A DNA stretch of 61,821 nt from Alphaproteobacteria bacterium (GTDB lineage: Bacteria; Pseudomonadota; Alphaproteobacteria; Sphingomonadales; Sphingomonadaceae), in the NCBI GenBank assembly GCA_019232625.1, contig JAFANP010000017.1, forward strand, positions 1 to 61,821. The letters run 5' to 3'. The stretch's first letter is position 1, and each line of letters starts with the position of its first letter. Positions 1 to 9,780 of this stretch are shown in pieces. Made by a program: the position numbers and the translations under genes. The notes under the pieces are model-generated. The model was not told the DNA's origin. It saw only the letters and a list, made by a program, of their open reading frames with translations, and did no database searches.

Positions 1-2
1 GA

Positions 3-614
3 CTCGACCCGGCCGCGCAAGCTTCGCGCGCGGCCGCTGCAGCCGCAACTGTTCCCGCTCCGCCCTCCGGCGGAGGCCGCGTGCGGTCCGACCCGAATTC
101 TTCCGGTCGCGCCCCGCCGTCGGATCGGCAGCCGGCCGGACCTGGCCTGCCGCAGGCGGCGCCGCTTGTCGCCCCCTCGTCCGCGCAGTCCGACGTCGCC
201 GCCACGTCGGCGGCGGCGACGGGCGCATCGTCTCCAGCCGCGGCGCGCGCTCCGGTCGGCCCCCAACAGAGACCGCCGGTGCGCGAGATCGACGTCGATC
301 TCGCGCCTGGCGGACTCGAGAATGTCTCGATGACCATGCGGCTTGCCGGCGACCGGCTTTCGCTCGTCGTGCGCGCCTCGAGCCCGCAGACCGCGGGTGC
401 GATCGAGGGGGCGCGCGAGGCGATCACCGAGCGGCTCGCGGCGATCGGCCAGCCGCTCAGCGCCTTCATAATCCAGCAGACAGGTTCGACGACCGATGCG
501 GACGCAAGAGGAGCTTCGAACGGAGACAACGGGGGCGACGGGACGCCGCGCGGAAGCAGAGGCGACGAGGGGGACGCGCCGGGCGACGCGCGCCGCGATC
601 CTGATCGCTTCTAG
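3..614 (+). CDS. fliK: Flagellar hook-length control protein FliK, C-terminal part (5' end outside window)
   Basis: The frame is open from the first bases of the window, so the true start lies upstream; an in-frame GTG at 81 is probably internal. The visible part begins with an Ala/Pro-rich linker. It continues with a compact domain containing IDVDLAPGGLENVSMTMRL and LSLVVRASSPQTAGAI, the pattern of the FliK/Flg_hook C-terminal domain that switches export specificity when the hook reaches its final length. It ends in an Asp/Gly/Arg-rich tail. The last 119 bases overlap the next gene in another frame. The domain assignment is by recognition of sequence pattern; the missing N-terminus limits certainty. 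Confidence 0.75.
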   Translation, partial: LDPAAQASRAAAAAATVPAPPSGGGRVRSDPNSSGRAPPSDRQPAGPGLPQAAPLVAPSSAQSDVAATSAAATGASSPAAARAPVGPQQRPPVREIDVDLAPGGLENVSMTMRLAGDRLSLVVRASSPQTAGAIEGAREAITERLAAIGQPLSAFIIQQTGSTTDADARGASNGDNGGDGTPRGSRGDEGDAPGDARRDPDRF

Positions 615-1218
615 CGTCCTTTGCGTCGAGGCCGCGGCGAGCGGCTTCGCCGCTTCCTTTCCGGCAGCGTCGGCTTCCGCGCCGGCGAGCGACGTGGCGT
701 CAGTCTCGCGCGCAACCGCCCCAGCCGATCCGTCCGCCTGCGAGCGGGAGATGACGCGCGCCGCTTCCGAGAGCGGCGTGCCGCTCAACGTGCTCTATTC
801 CGTCGGGCTCACCGAAACCGGCCGCCGCGGCTCGCTCGAACCCTACGACCTCAACGTCGACGGCCGCGAGGTTCATTCCGACAGCCTCGCCGAGGCGCTC
901 GCGCGCTTCGCGGAGGCGAAGGCTAGAGGGGCGAGGCTGATCGACGTCGGCTGCATGCAGATTAACGCGCATTTCCACGGCGATCATTTCGCCTCGTTCG
1001 CGGCGATGTTCGATCCCGCCGCCAACGTCGACTATGCAGCGAGCTTTCTCAAGGCGCTCAAGGCGCGGGAAGGCAGCTGGACGCTCGCGGTCGCGCGCTA
1101 CAACGCCGGACCCGACAATCCGGCCGCCGAGCGAAGCTACGTCTGCGCGGTCATCCGCAACATGGTCTCGAGCGGGTTCGGCCGCTGGACGGCGAACGCG
1201 CGCGCGCTCTGCCGATGA
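496..1218 (+). CDS. Lytic transglycosylase (SLT domain), periplasmic
   Basis: A 240-residue protein with a basic N-terminus and a hydrophobic stretch (about residues 33-55) that looks like a signal peptide or anchor. An SLT-type lysozyme-like domain follows: ALYSVG-like helix with the catalytic Glu in GLTETG, then GCMQIN and ARYNAGP, the usual lytic transglycosylase motifs. It should cleave peptidoglycan glycan strands. Following fliK, it may open the wall for flagellar assembly, but that is inference. The chosen ATG gives a 119-base overlap with fliK. No other ATG/GTG/TTG occurs before the hydrophobic segment, so the overlap appears real. Confidence 0.8.
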   Translation: MRTQEELRTETTGATGRRAEAEATRGTRRATRAAILIASSVLCVEAAASGFAASFPAASASAPASDVASVSRATAPADPSACEREMTRAASESGVPLNVLYSVGLTETGRRGSLEPYDLNVDGREVHSDSLAEALARFAEAKARGARLIDVGCMQINAHFHGDHFASFAAMFDPAANVDYAASFLKALKAREGSWTLAVARYNAGPDNPAAERSYVCAVIRNMVSSGFGRWTANARALCR

Positions 1219-1500
1219 AGGCGACGGCCTTGCTCGCATCCGCTCGCGCGCGAGGAAATTCAAAGGGTTAGGCGCCAAAATCTGCAACGAAATGCGGCGC
1301 TGCGGCCAAGCATACGCCACAACATTAGTGATTTCAATGACTTAGGCAATCACGTGTCGCCGCCAATGCGGTTCCGGAGGACGCGCGACCGCGGCCTCGC
1401 CGGATTTCCCGGTGCGAGCGCGCCGACCGCCGAGCGAGCCTGGATCAAGTCCGAGGGTTGGATCTTGTCGTCACTGCCCCTCGCAAAAGCCTGCCCCGCC

Positions 1501-2289
1501 TCAGCCGAAGCGGCGTTCGATCATCATATCCTTGATCTCGGAGATCGCCTTGGCCGGGTTCAGGTGTTTCGGGCAGACCTGCGCGCAGTTCATGATCGTG
1601 TGGCAGCGGTAGAGGCGGAACGGATCCTCCAGCTCGTCGAGCCGCTCGCCGGCCAGCTCGTCGCGACTGTCGGCGAGCCAGCGATAGGCCTGGAGGAGGA
1701 TGGCCGGCCCCAGGAACCGGTCCGAATTCCACCAGTAGCTGGGGCAGGAGGAGGAGCAGCAGGCGCAGAGGATGCATTCGTAGAGGCCGTCGAGCTTCGC
1801 CCGGTCCTCCGGCGACTGCAGCCTTTCCTTGCCGGAAGGGTCGGGGGTCTTGGTCTTCAGCCAGGGCTCGATCGAGGCATATTGCGCGAAGAAGTGGGTG
1901 AAGTCCGGCACCAGGTCCTTGATCACGTCCATGTGCGGCAGCGGCGTGATCCGCATCTCGCCTTTATAATCCTCGATCGCCGTCGTGCAGGCGAGGCCGT
2001 TGCGGCCGTTGATGTTCATCGAGCAGGACCCGCAAATGCCCTCGCGGCAGGAGCGGCGGAACGTGAGCGAGGGATCGACCTCGTTCTTGATCTTGAGAAG
2101 CGCGTCGAGGACCATCGGGCCCGTTTCGTCGAGGTCGAGCTCGAACGTGTCGTAGCGCGGGTTCTCGCCGGTGTCGGGATCGTAGCGGTAGATCCTGAAG
2201 CTCCTGACCCGCCCCCTCGTCCCCTCGACCCGGTAGGTCTTGCCCCGGGCGCTGATCCTGCTGTTCTTCGGAAGGCTGAACTCGGCCAT
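1501..2289 (-). CDS. sdhB: Succinate dehydrogenase iron-sulfur subunit SdhB
   Basis: A 262-residue protein, normal length for SdhB. The N-terminal ferredoxin-like domain carries the [2Fe-2S] cysteines C81, C86, C89 and C101. The C-terminal half has C172/C175/C178 with C239 for the [4Fe-4S] cluster, and C182, C229 and C235 for the [3Fe-4S] cluster. It passes electrons from SdhA flavin to the quinone site in SdhCD at the inner membrane. The start at 2289 has an AAGGAT ribosome site; the frame stays open upstream without support. It lies 5 kb from sdhA, with four other genes between, so it must have its own promoter or depend on an unusual transcript. Confidence 0.97.
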   Translation of the reverse strand: MAEFSLPKNSRISARGKTYRVEGTRGRVRSFRIYRYDPDTGENPRYDTFELDLDETGPMVLDALLKIKNEVDPSLTFRRSCREGICGSCSMNINGRNGLACTTAIEDYKGEMRITPLPHMDVIKDLVPDFTHFFAQYASIEPWLKTKTPDPSGKERLQSPEDRAKLDGLYECILCACCSSSCPSYWWNSDRFLGPAILLQAYRWLADSRDELAGERLDELEDPFRLYRCHTIMNCAQVCPKHLNPAKAISEIKDMMIERRFG

Positions 2290-2420
2290 GCATCGATCCT
2301 TTGCTGGCCGCGCGATAGCCCCTCCCGCCGCCGGGCTCAACCACCCCGCCCGCCGAGCCGGCTTGCCGTTTCCCTGTAAATGATACATTGTAACGCGGAT
2401 TGGACGAAGGAGCCGCGGAA

Positions 2421-4388
2421 ATGATGCGCCTGCCCCCCGCTCTCGCCCTCGCGCTCGGCCTGCTCGTCGCGGGCGCCGCGCCGCCGCCGCCGCCCGCGAC
2501 CGGCACCCTCCTGCAACCGGACGCCGGGCCGGGCCTCAGCCGCTTCCGCTCCGACCGGGAGCTGCGCGACTTCCTCCGCCGCCTCCGCGCCCGCGCGGAG
2601 AGCAGCGAGGCCGAAGCCTACCCGCCCCTGATGATGGCGCCGCCGCCCCCGTCGCCTCCTCCCGCGGCGGCGGCCCCGGCGGCCGACGCCGCCGTGATCG
2701 TCACTGGCAGCCGGATCGCGCAGCCGAACCTCACCAGCGTCTCGCCCGTGACGAGCATCACCAACACGCAGGAGGCCGCGGTCGACGAGGGCGGCATCGT
2801 CAAGCTGTTCGGCGACAATCTCGTCATCCTGCGCCGCGGCCGCCTTTTCACCGTCTCGCTCGCCGGAGGCCGGATCCGGCCGATCGACTCGATCGACGCC
2901 TTCCCGCCCGGCGTCTCGGGGGCGGGCGACTGGTATGACGAGATGCTGATCTCCGGCGATCGGGTGATCGTCGTCGGCTACAGCTACGCCCGCGGCGGCA
3001 CCGAGATAAACCGCTTCAGGATAGCGCGCGACGGACGGCTTAGGTTCGAGGACGCCTACCATCTGCGGTCCAACGATTATTATTCGTCCCGCAACTACGC
3101 GTCGCGGCTGATCGGCAACCGGCTCATCTTCTACACCCCCCTTTCCCTGGATTGGGACAAGGACCCGTTCGACGCGTTGCCGGGGCTGCGCCGCTGGGGT
3201 CCGGACGAGTCCAGGCGCAGCTTCCGCCGCCTCGCCACGGCGCAAGACATCTACATTCCCAAGGTCCTGCGCGACTCGGCGAGGGCCGACATAAACACGC
3301 TGCACAGCGTCACGACCTGCGACGTCGCCGCGCCGGTCCTCTCGTGCAGCGCCAGGGGCGTGCTCGGCCCGGCGTCCCGGACCTTCTACGTCTCGGCCGA
3401 CGCAGTCTATCTGTGGACCTCGGAAGCGTGGGAGCGGCGCTGGCATCGCGGCGCGCGGGGCTTCCTCTACCGCCTGCCGCTGGGCTGGGAACGGCCGAAG
3501 GCGATCGGCGTGCGCGGGGCGCCGGTGGACCAGTTCTCGTTCCGCGAGGATCGCGACGACGGCCTGCTCAACGTGCTCGTCCGCGCCGAGGGCGGCGGCG
3601 ACTGGATGTGGAGTCCCGAGATGAGCGCCGGCGGCGTCGCGTTGCTTCGCCTGCCGCTGTCGCAGCTCGGCGCCGGCGCGCGCGAGGCGCCGCGTTCCGC
3701 CTACCGCGTGCTGCCGCGGCCGGAAGGCGAGAGTTGGAATTTCCACAACCGCTTCGCCGGCGACTACGTCCTCTACGGCGCCGGACCCTTTGGAGACCGT
3801 CCCGAGAGATCCCGGCTGGTCGCGGCGCCGCTGCGCGGCGGCCGGGCCACCGAGATCGACCTTCGCCACGCTATCGACCGGATCGAGCTGCTCGGCCGCG
3901 ACGCGATGGTCGTGGGCGGGGGCGAAGGCGGCCTCGGCTTCAGCGCGATCGAGCTGCGGGACGGAGGGCCGCGCCTCGGCGACCTCTACGTCCATCCCGA
4001 TTCCGCCGAGGGCGAGACGCGCAGCCACGCCTTCTTCTTCAGCCCCGATCCGGACGCTCCCGACGGCGCCTCGGGAACGCTCGGGCTGCCGGTGACGAAG
4101 CCGCTTACTCCCGCCGCCGCCCGTTTCCTCGGCAGCTCGGCGGCGATGCTGTTCCTGCGGCGGGACCGGGGCAGGCTCGCGCCCGCCGGCGAGATCGAGG
4201 CCCACCCGATGGACGCACGCGACGACGGCTGCCAGGCGAGCTGCGTCGACTGGTACGGCAATGCGCGGCCGATCTTCGTCGGCGACCGCGTCTTCGCCCT
4301 GCTCGGCTACGAGCTGGTCGAGGGCCGGCGCACCGGCCGCGCCATCCGCGAGGTCGACCGGGTCAGCTTCGCCCCGCGGGGACGCTGA
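2421..4388 (+). CDS. Secreted beta-propeller domain protein with a TonB-receptor-plug-like motif
   Basis: A 655-residue protein. It starts with a signal peptide (residues 1-20), then Pro/Ala-rich linkers. The body resembles the secreted beta-propeller family (COG4880/PF09826), with the diagnostic [18 protein letters not shown] after the linker and many Trp/Tyr-rich blades. The start at 2421 has AAGGAG about nine bases upstream; an in-frame TTG at 2400 lacks support. Residues about 92-114 read [19 protein letters not shown], which matches the N-terminal plug motif of TonB-dependent receptors rather than a propeller blade. Function is unknown; location is likely periplasmic or extracellular. 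It is divergent from sdhB. Confidence 0.75.
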   Translation: MMRLPPALALALGLLVAGAAPPPPPATGTLLQPDAGPGLSRFRSDRELRDFLRRLRARAESSEAEAYPPLMMAPPPPSPPPAAAAPAADAAVIVTGSRIAQPNLTSVSPVTSITNTQEAAVDEGGIVKLFGDNLVILRRGRLFTVSLAGGRIRPIDSIDAFPPGVSGAGDWYDEMLISGDRVIVVGYSYARGGTEINRFRIARDGRLRFEDAYHLRSNDYYSSRNYASRLIGNRLIFYTPLSLDWDKDPFDALPGLRRWGPDESRRSFRRLATAQDIYIPKVLRDSARADINTLHSVTTCDVAAPVLSCSARGVLGPASRTFYVSADAVYLWTSEAWERRWHRGARGFLYRLPLGWERPKAIGVRGAPVDQFSFREDRDDGLLNVLVRAEGGGDWMWSPEMSAGGVALLRLPLSQLGAGAREAPRSAYRVLPRPEGESWNFHNRFAGDYVLYGAGPFGDRPERSRLVAAPLRGGRATEIDLRHAIDRIELLGRDAMVVGGGEGGLGFSAIELRDGGPRLGDLYVHPDSAEGETRSHAFFFSPDPDAPDGASGTLGLPVTKPLTPAAARFLGSSAAMLFLRRDRGRLAPAGEIEAHPMDARDDGCQASCVDWYGNARPIFVGDRVFALLGYELVEGRRTGRAIREVDRVSFAPRGR

Positions 4389-4394
4389 GGAAGG

Positions 4395-5402
4395 TCAGCC
4401 GCCGAGCAGTCCGTGCCGATCGAGGCTTTCCGCGAGGATCGTCTCGATGAGCTGCTCCTGAGTCAGGCCGGCCAGCCTGGCGGAGCGCCCGTAGACCTTT
4501 TCCGACCAGAGGTTGGCGTTGAGGTTGACCTCGAGGAACTGGACCTTGCTGCCCTCCCGGTCGAGCCGGAACTCGTAGCGGCCATAGTCGAACGGACGGA
4601 ATTCCTCGGCCATCATCCGGGTATATTCGGCGATCTGCGGCATCCATTCCGAATCGGTGAACTCGACCAGCTGATATTTCTGGGCGCGGTCGACGAGGTC
4701 GCGCTTCTCGTAATAGGTCCTGAGGTGCGACGGGTCGGCCTGCTCGAACAGCATCATCGGCATGATCACCGGCTCGCCGCGCACCGTGATCACCGGCACC
4801 TCGACGTCGCTGCCGTTGAGGAAGGGCTCGACGATCGCGTCGTGCCCCTGGGACTGGATGTCCTCGATCGCCGCCTTGACTCCGGCCCAGTCGTGCGCGT
4901 CCTGCACGCCCCAGCTCGCCGAGGAGGCGTTGGGCTTGATCACCATCCGCTCCCCCGGCGGGCAGCGGGCCTCGTCGATCGGCGCGCCGCGCCGGTAGAT
5001 GGCCCAGGGGGCGGTGGGGATGCCGCGCGCCGCCGCCGCCAGCTTGGTGAAATGCTTGTCGTCGGAGACGCCGCGCAGGATCGGCGAGGCGCCCAGGAAC
5101 GGCAGGCCGAGCCGCGTGCACAGCAGGGGCAGCATCATCTCGGAGTTGAGGAAGCCGCCGCGGTTGAGCAGCGGGAAGACGAAATCGACGTCGCTCTTCT
5201 CGAACAGCGCGTCGTAGCGGTCGGCGAGGATGAGGTTGAGGCCGAGGCCGCGCAATATCTCCCGCACCTCGACATGGTAGAGGGCGTGGTTGCCGTCCTC
5301 GGGGTGAAGGCCGCCCTCCCACAGGGCATGCTTGGCGATGAACATGATCCTGAGGCGCTGCTTCGCTTCGTCGGGGATGGTGAGAGGTCGGATCGCGGTC
5401 AC
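4395..5402 (-). CDS. ATP-grasp ligase of the D-Ala-D-Ala ligase type
   Basis: A 335-residue protein. The central and C-terminal parts show an ATP-grasp fold: MVIKPNASSASWGV (nucleotide-binding lysine and Gly/Ser loop), DAIVEPFLNGSDVEVPV, and the metal-binding FLEVNLNANLW with the Glu-x-Asn-x-Asn pattern. Such enzymes join a carboxylate to an amine through an acyl phosphate. The N-terminus is unlike dedicated Ddl cell-wall ligases, so the substrate is unknown. The start is a GTG at 5402; an ATG 57 bases downstream (5345) would remove 19 residues. It is divergent from a PLP-dependent enzyme with only 68 bases between, which suggests that the two act in one pathway. Confidence 0.75.
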   Translation of the reverse strand: MTAIRPLTIPDEAKQRLRIMFIAKHALWEGGLHPEDGNHALYHVEVREILRGLGLNLILADRYDALFEKSDVDFVFPLLNRGGFLNSEMMLPLLCTRLGLPFLGASPILRGVSDDKHFTKLAAAARGIPTAPWAIYRRGAPIDEARCPPGERMVIKPNASSASWGVQDAHDWAGVKAAIEDIQSQGHDAIVEPFLNGSDVEVPVITVRGEPVIMPMMLFEQADPSHLRTYYEKRDLVDRAQKYQLVEFTDSEWMPQIAEYTRMMAEEFRPFDYGRYEFRLDREGSKVQFLEVNLNANLWSEKVYGRSARLAGLTQEQLIETILAESLDRHGLLGG

Positions 5403-5470
5403 GCTGCGGCCTTGCTTGAGGAACGGGCGCGGCGGACATAATGCCGCCGCAACGTTAGGGGAAGGGCGGC

Positions 5471-6925
5471 ATGGACGAGGAAGCGGACGACGGGGCGACC
5501 CGGCTGATGACGACCGGCGGCGACGCGCGCATCCGACTGGATCCGCTCACCCGCCTCAACCGCTATCACTCCGCGCCCCGGCCGAGCGACGCCCTCGCTT
5601 ATGCCTCGTCGACCGCCAACGACATCTCGGCGCCCGCCTTCGATCATGTGCGGCACATCCTGGAGGAGGTCGGCCCCGCGCCCTCCGCCGCCGATTACGC
5701 CGCCCGCCTCGAGCGGCTTCGGCAGCGAATCCGCCGCGCCTATTTTCTGAAGGACTCGGTCGACCTGGTCTTCGCCCCGTCCGGCACCGATCTCGAATAT
5801 GTGGCGCTCGCCTGCGTCGCCGGCCGCGCGCCGGGCGGCACCCACAACATCCTGCTCGGCGCCGACGAGGTCGGCAGCGGCTGCATCCACTCCGCCTTTG
5901 GCCGCTATTTCGCCGAGAGCACCGCCCTCGGCCTCGCCACCGCCGCCGGCCAGCCGGTGCCGGGCATGGGCGAAACCCATGTCGAGATGGTCGACATTCC
6001 GGTCCGCGACCCGCGCGGGCGCGCGCGACCGTCCGCCGAGATCGCGGAAGGCATGGACCGCGCCATCGCCGGCGCCGAGGCGGCGCGGCGGCACGTCCTG
6101 GTCCACGTCGTGCACGGCTCGAAGACGGGGCTCATCCTTCCATCGCTCGGCGATATCGACGCCCTGCGCGCGCGCCACGGCGATGCCGCGAGCTTCGTCG
6201 TCGACGCCTGCCAGGCGCGAATCACCTCGCCCGCCATCGCCGACTATCTCGACCGCGAGGCGATCGTGTTCGTCACCGGCTCCAAGTTCATGGGCGGCCC
6301 GCCATTCAGCGGCTTCGCCTTGGTTCCGCCGGGCTTCCGCCGGCGCGCCGAGCCGCTTGCGGAAGGACTCGCGACGATCTTCCGCCGCGCCGAGTGGCCG
6401 GCCGGCTGGCCCGGCGCCGACCGGCTGGAGGAGAGCGCCAATCTCGGCCTCCTCCTCCGGCTCGAAGCCTCGATCTTCGAGCTGGAGCGCTTCCAGCGGC
6501 TCAGCCTTGAGGAGGTGACTCGAGTCATCCTCGCCTTCCACCAGGCGGTGCGCGACGAGATCGTCGAGCGCACCCCCGCGCGCCGGGTCGCCCCCTACCC
6601 GCCCGGCGAGAGGGAGACGGCCGACACCCACCCGATCGAGATGCGCACCCTCTCGACGCTCGACCTTTCCGGCTTCGGCGGCGGGCAGGCGTCGCTCGAC
6701 GACGCGACCGCCTGGCACAAGGCGCTGCTCGCCCACGGCGTGCGGCTCGGCCAGCCGGTCAAGTGCGTGAAGCGGCCGGACGGCGGCTGGGGCGCGACGC
6801 TCAGGATCGGCCTCTCCATGCCGCAGGTGGTGGCGCGCGCCGGGCTCGCCGACGGTGAGCTTGAGAGCGCGTTCGCTGCCGACATGGCCCGCGTGCGTCA
6901 GGCCCTGGAGGCGGTGTCCGCCTGA
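5471..6925 (+). CDS. PLP-dependent fold-type I enzyme (aminotransferase class V-like)
   Basis: A 484-residue protein. The PLP fold is supported by FAPSGTDLE (phosphate-binding loop), VVDACQARI (Asp contacting the pyridine nitrogen) and VFVTGSKFMGGPPFSG, where the Lys is the likely Schiff-base residue. The class cannot be resolved: it could be an aminotransferase, a lyase or a desulfurase-like enzyme. The N-terminal SSTANDISAP is distinctive. It is divergent from the ATP-grasp gene (68-base gap) and its last 28 bases overlap the 3' end of the convergent HXXEE gene. Family-level assignment is fairly secure; the reaction is unknown. Confidence 0.72.
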   Translation: MDEEADDGATRLMTTGGDARIRLDPLTRLNRYHSAPRPSDALAYASSTANDISAPAFDHVRHILEEVGPAPSAADYAARLERLRQRIRRAYFLKDSVDLVFAPSGTDLEYVALACVAGRAPGGTHNILLGADEVGSGCIHSAFGRYFAESTALGLATAAGQPVPGMGETHVEMVDIPVRDPRGRARPSAEIAEGMDRAIAGAEAARRHVLVHVVHGSKTGLILPSLGDIDALRARHGDAASFVVDACQARITSPAIADYLDREAIVFVTGSKFMGGPPFSGFALVPPGFRRRAEPLAEGLATIFRRAEWPAGWPGADRLEESANLGLLLRLEASIFELERFQRLSLEEVTRVILAFHQAVRDEIVERTPARRVAPYPPGERETADTHPIEMRTLSTLDLSGFGGGQASLDDATAWHKALLAHGVRLGQPVKCVKRPDGGWGATLRIGLSMPQVVARAGLADGELESAFAADMARVRQALEAVSA

Positions 6926-7305
6926 TCGCGGACCAGCGAACGCACGAGCCATAGGCCGGCGACGATCAGCAGCGGCGCCGTGTAGAGGCCCGGGAAATAG
7001 CCGTTCGCCGCCGCCGCGAGCGCCAGGTGGGCGCAGCCGTTGGCGGTCTCTACCAGCCCCCAGCCCCACATCAAGGCTCGTCCCGACGGCCGGCCGCCGC
7101 GCACCGGCCCCAGCCAGCACCACGCCCCGAACAGGAAGAGGCCGACATTGGCGACGGCGAAGCCGATGGCCGGTTCGAGGCCGAGCGCGCCGCTGACATA
7201 GCGGGCGGGCGCAAGCACCTCCCACAGACGGAAGACGAACTCCTCGACGGAATGGCAGGCCTGGACGAGCACCAGGCTCAGGAAAGCCGCCGCGCTTCTC
7301 GTCAT
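6898..7305 (-). CDS. HXXEE-motif integral membrane protein
   Basis: A 135-residue hydrophobic protein with about four transmembrane helices. Near the N-terminus it has HSVEE (H18, E21, E22), the hallmark of the HXXEE family of small membrane proteins of unknown function. The ATG at 7305 is preceded by GGGAGGAG, a strong ribosome site. It lies 53 bases downstream of sdhA on the same strand, so it may be co-transcribed with sdhA. Its 3' end overlaps the PLP-enzyme gene by 28 bases tail to tail. Confidence 0.65.
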   Translation of the reverse strand: MTRSAAAFLSLVLVQACHSVEEFVFRLWEVLAPARYVSGALGLEPAIGFAVANVGLFLFGAWCWLGPVRGGRPSGRALMWGWGLVETANGCAHLALAAAANGYFPGLYTAPLLIVAGLWLVRSLVRDQADTASRA

Positions 7306-7358
7306 CCGCTCCTCCCCGGGCGGGCGGAGAGCGCTCCCCGCCCGTCGGCCAGACGACG

Positions 7359-9170
7359 TCAGTAAACCCGCGCCTTGGGCTTGATGTACTGGATGTCGTC
7401 GGAGAGGGTGTAGTCGTGCACCGGCCGGTAGTCGAGCCGCACCGCGCCGCCCTTGCCGCCCCAGCCGTCGAACCAGCTCACCGTGTGCTTCATCCAGTTC
7501 GCATCGTCGCGGTCCGGATAATCCTCGTGCTTGTGGGCGCCGCGGCTTTCCTTGCGATTGGCGGCGCTGTGCATCGTCACCACCGCCTGGGAGATGAGGT
7601 TGTCGAGCTCCAGCGTCTCGACGAGATCGGTGTTCCAGATCAGGCTGCGGTCGGTCACGGCGATGTCGTCCATCTGCCGGTAGACCTCGTCGATGCGGGC
7701 CTTCCCCTCTTCGAGCGTCTGCTCGGCGCGGAACACGGCGCAATCGGCCTGCATGGTGCGCTGCATGCGGTTCCGGATCCCCGCCGTCGGGCTGCCCCCC
7801 TTGGCGAAGCGGAAGCGGTCGAGGCGGGTGAGCGCCATCTCCTCCGAGCCCTTGGGGAGCGGCGGGAGCGGCGTGTTGGGCTTGATCGTCTCGCCGACGC
7901 GGTGGCCGACGGCGCGGCCGAAGACGACGAGGTCGATGAGGCTGTTGGAGCCCAGCCGGTTGGCGCCGTGGACCGACACGCAGGCCGCCTCGCCGACCGC
8001 GAACAGTCCCGGTACCACCGCGTCGGGATTGCCGTCCCTCAGCGTCACCACCTCGCCATGATAGTTGGTCGGGATTCCGCCCATATTGTAGTGGACGGTG
8101 GGGACCACCGGCAGCGGCTGGCGGGTGAGGTCGACCCCGGCGAAGATCTTCCCCGTCTCGGTGATGCCGGGCAGCCGCTCGGCGAGCACCCTGGCGTCGA
8201 TATGGTCGAGGTGGAGGAAGATGTGGTCCTTCTCCCTGCCGACGCCGCGGCCCTCGCGGATCTCCATCGCCATCGAGCGGGAGACGACGTCGCGGCTGGC
8301 CAGGTCCTTCGCCGACGGGGCGTAGCGCTCCATGAAGCGCTCCCCTTCCGAATTGGTCAGGTAGCCGCCCTCGCCGCGCGCGCCTTCGGTGATCAGCACC
8401 CCGGCTCCGTAGATGCCGGTCGGGTGGAACTGGACGAACTCCATGTCCTGGAGCGGCAGGCCCGCCCTCAGCACCATCGCGTTGCCGTCGCCGGTGCAGG
8501 TGTGGGCCGAGGTGGCGGTGAAATAGACGCGGCCGTAGCCGCCCGTCGCGAGCACCACGGCGTGGGCGCGGAAGCGGTGCAGCGTCCCGTCCTCGAGGCA
8601 GAGCGCGATGACGCCGCGGCACTCGCCGCCCTCCATGATCAGGTCGATCGCGAAATATTCGATGAAGAAGTCGGCGTCGTACTTCAGCGACTGCTGGTAG
8701 AGGGCGTGGAGCATGGCATGGCCGGTGCGGTCGGCGGCGGCGCAGGTCCGCTGCGCCGGCGGCCCCTCGCCCATGTTCTGCATCATGCCCCCGAAGGCGC
8801 GCTGGTAGATCTTGCCCTCGTTGGTGCGGGAGAAGGGCACGCCGGCATGTTCGAGCTCGTAGACCGCCGCCGGAGCCTCGCGCACCAGATACTCGATCGC
8901 GTCCTGGTCGCCCAGCCAGTCCGACCCCTTCACCGTGTCGTACATGTGCCAGGTCCAATGGTCCGGCCCCATGTTGCCGAGCGACGCGGCGATGCCGCCC
9001 TGGGCGGCGACGGTGTGGCTGCGGGTCGGGAACACCTTGGTGATGCAGGCCGTCTTCAGCCCCTGCTCCGCCGCCCCCATCGTCGCCCGCAGGCCCGATC
9101 CGCCCGCCCCGACGACGACGACGTCGTAGCTATGGTCGACGATCTTGTAGGCGGACGGGGTGGTGGCCAT
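7359..9170 (-). CDS. sdhA: Succinate dehydrogenase flavoprotein subunit SdhA
   Basis: A 603-residue protein of normal length. It has the FAD dinucleotide-binding motif GAGGSGLRA at residues 21-29 and [11 protein letters not shown], with H52 as the expected covalent flavin attachment. Later come GGYGRVYF, the substrate-site HPTGIYG, and the C-terminal [20 protein letters not shown] typical of SdhA. It oxidises succinate to fumarate and feeds electrons to SdhB. The gene is separated from sdhCD by about 2.6 kb containing a plus-strand helicase, so the usual sdhCDAB operon is physically broken. Confidence 0.98.
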   Translation of the reverse strand: MATTPSAYKIVDHSYDVVVVGAGGSGLRATMGAAEQGLKTACITKVFPTRSHTVAAQGGIAASLGNMGPDHWTWHMYDTVKGSDWLGDQDAIEYLVREAPAAVYELEHAGVPFSRTNEGKIYQRAFGGMMQNMGEGPPAQRTCAAADRTGHAMLHALYQQSLKYDADFFIEYFAIDLIMEGGECRGVIALCLEDGTLHRFRAHAVVLATGGYGRVYFTATSAHTCTGDGNAMVLRAGLPLQDMEFVQFHPTGIYGAGVLITEGARGEGGYLTNSEGERFMERYAPSAKDLASRDVVSRSMAMEIREGRGVGREKDHIFLHLDHIDARVLAERLPGITETGKIFAGVDLTRQPLPVVPTVHYNMGGIPTNYHGEVVTLRDGNPDAVVPGLFAVGEAACVSVHGANRLGSNSLIDLVVFGRAVGHRVGETIKPNTPLPPLPKGSEEMALTRLDRFRFAKGGSPTAGIRNRMQRTMQADCAVFRAEQTLEEGKARIDEVYRQMDDIAVTDRSLIWNTDLVETLELDNLISQAVVTMHSAANRKESRGAHKHEDYPDRDDANWMKHTVSWFDGWGGKGGAVRLDYRPVHDYTLSDDIQYIKPKARVY

Positions 9171-9261
9171 TCGGGCGCTCGCTCGGAGAGGGTATCGGCG
9201 GCGCTTTTAGGCCGAAGGCGGGGCGATGCAAGGGCGGCCGTTCCACCGGCCGGGCGAGCGA

Positions 9262-9666
9262 TCAGGGCCGATGCCGCCGAGGGGCGGCTTCCCGCGCGAA
9301 GACGTAGGGCCTGAGGCCTTCGAAGAGGAGGATCGTGCCCGGGGCCGGCAGCCTGTCCAGGCGCAGCTTGAGCGCCGGCCGAGTCCCGTCCACCTCGAAG
9401 CCCCGATCCTCGAAGGCGCCGACATAGGTGCGCGGGAGGATGTAGGGGCCCTTGGCATCGCGGCCGATCGAATAATGTACGCTCTGCTTGTCGTTGAGGA
9501 TCATCCGGCCCCCGTCGAGCCGGATGTCGCCGCAGCAATCGTTGGCGAAGGCGCCGTCGGCGGCGTGGAGCGATTCCGCCCGCCGGCCGAGGACGAGCGC
9601 CAGCAGGCCGGCCAGGATCGCCGCGGCAAGCGCGGCAAGGATCCAGCGCGAACGTGTCATCGCCAT
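9262..9666 (-). CDS. Small membrane-anchored or exported protein, function unknown
   Basis: A 134-residue protein with a positively charged N-terminus followed by one hydrophobic helix (about residues 8-27), then a soluble domain with a Cys-Cys pair (NDCCGDIRL). It is probably anchored in the inner membrane with the rest in the periplasm. Two starts are possible, ATG at 9666 or at 9660. No family was recognised. It sits 91 bases upstream of sdhA on the same strand, so it may share a transcript with sdhA. Confidence 0.55.
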   Translation of the reverse strand: MAMTRSRWILAALAAAILAGLLALVLGRRAESLHAADGAFANDCCGDIRLDGGRMILNDKQSVHYSIGRDAKGPYILPRTYVGAFEDRGFEVDGTRPALKLRLDRLPAPGTILLFEGLRPYVFAREAAPRRHRP

Positions 9667-9780
9667 GTCCCCCCTCCCGTCGCCATGCTAGCGGCCTCGG
9701 CGGCGGCTTGAAAGCGCCCGCGACGAAGCCGCCTCCGCGCCTGCCCCTTGCGACGGCGGCGGGCGGCCCCATCTTCGGGG

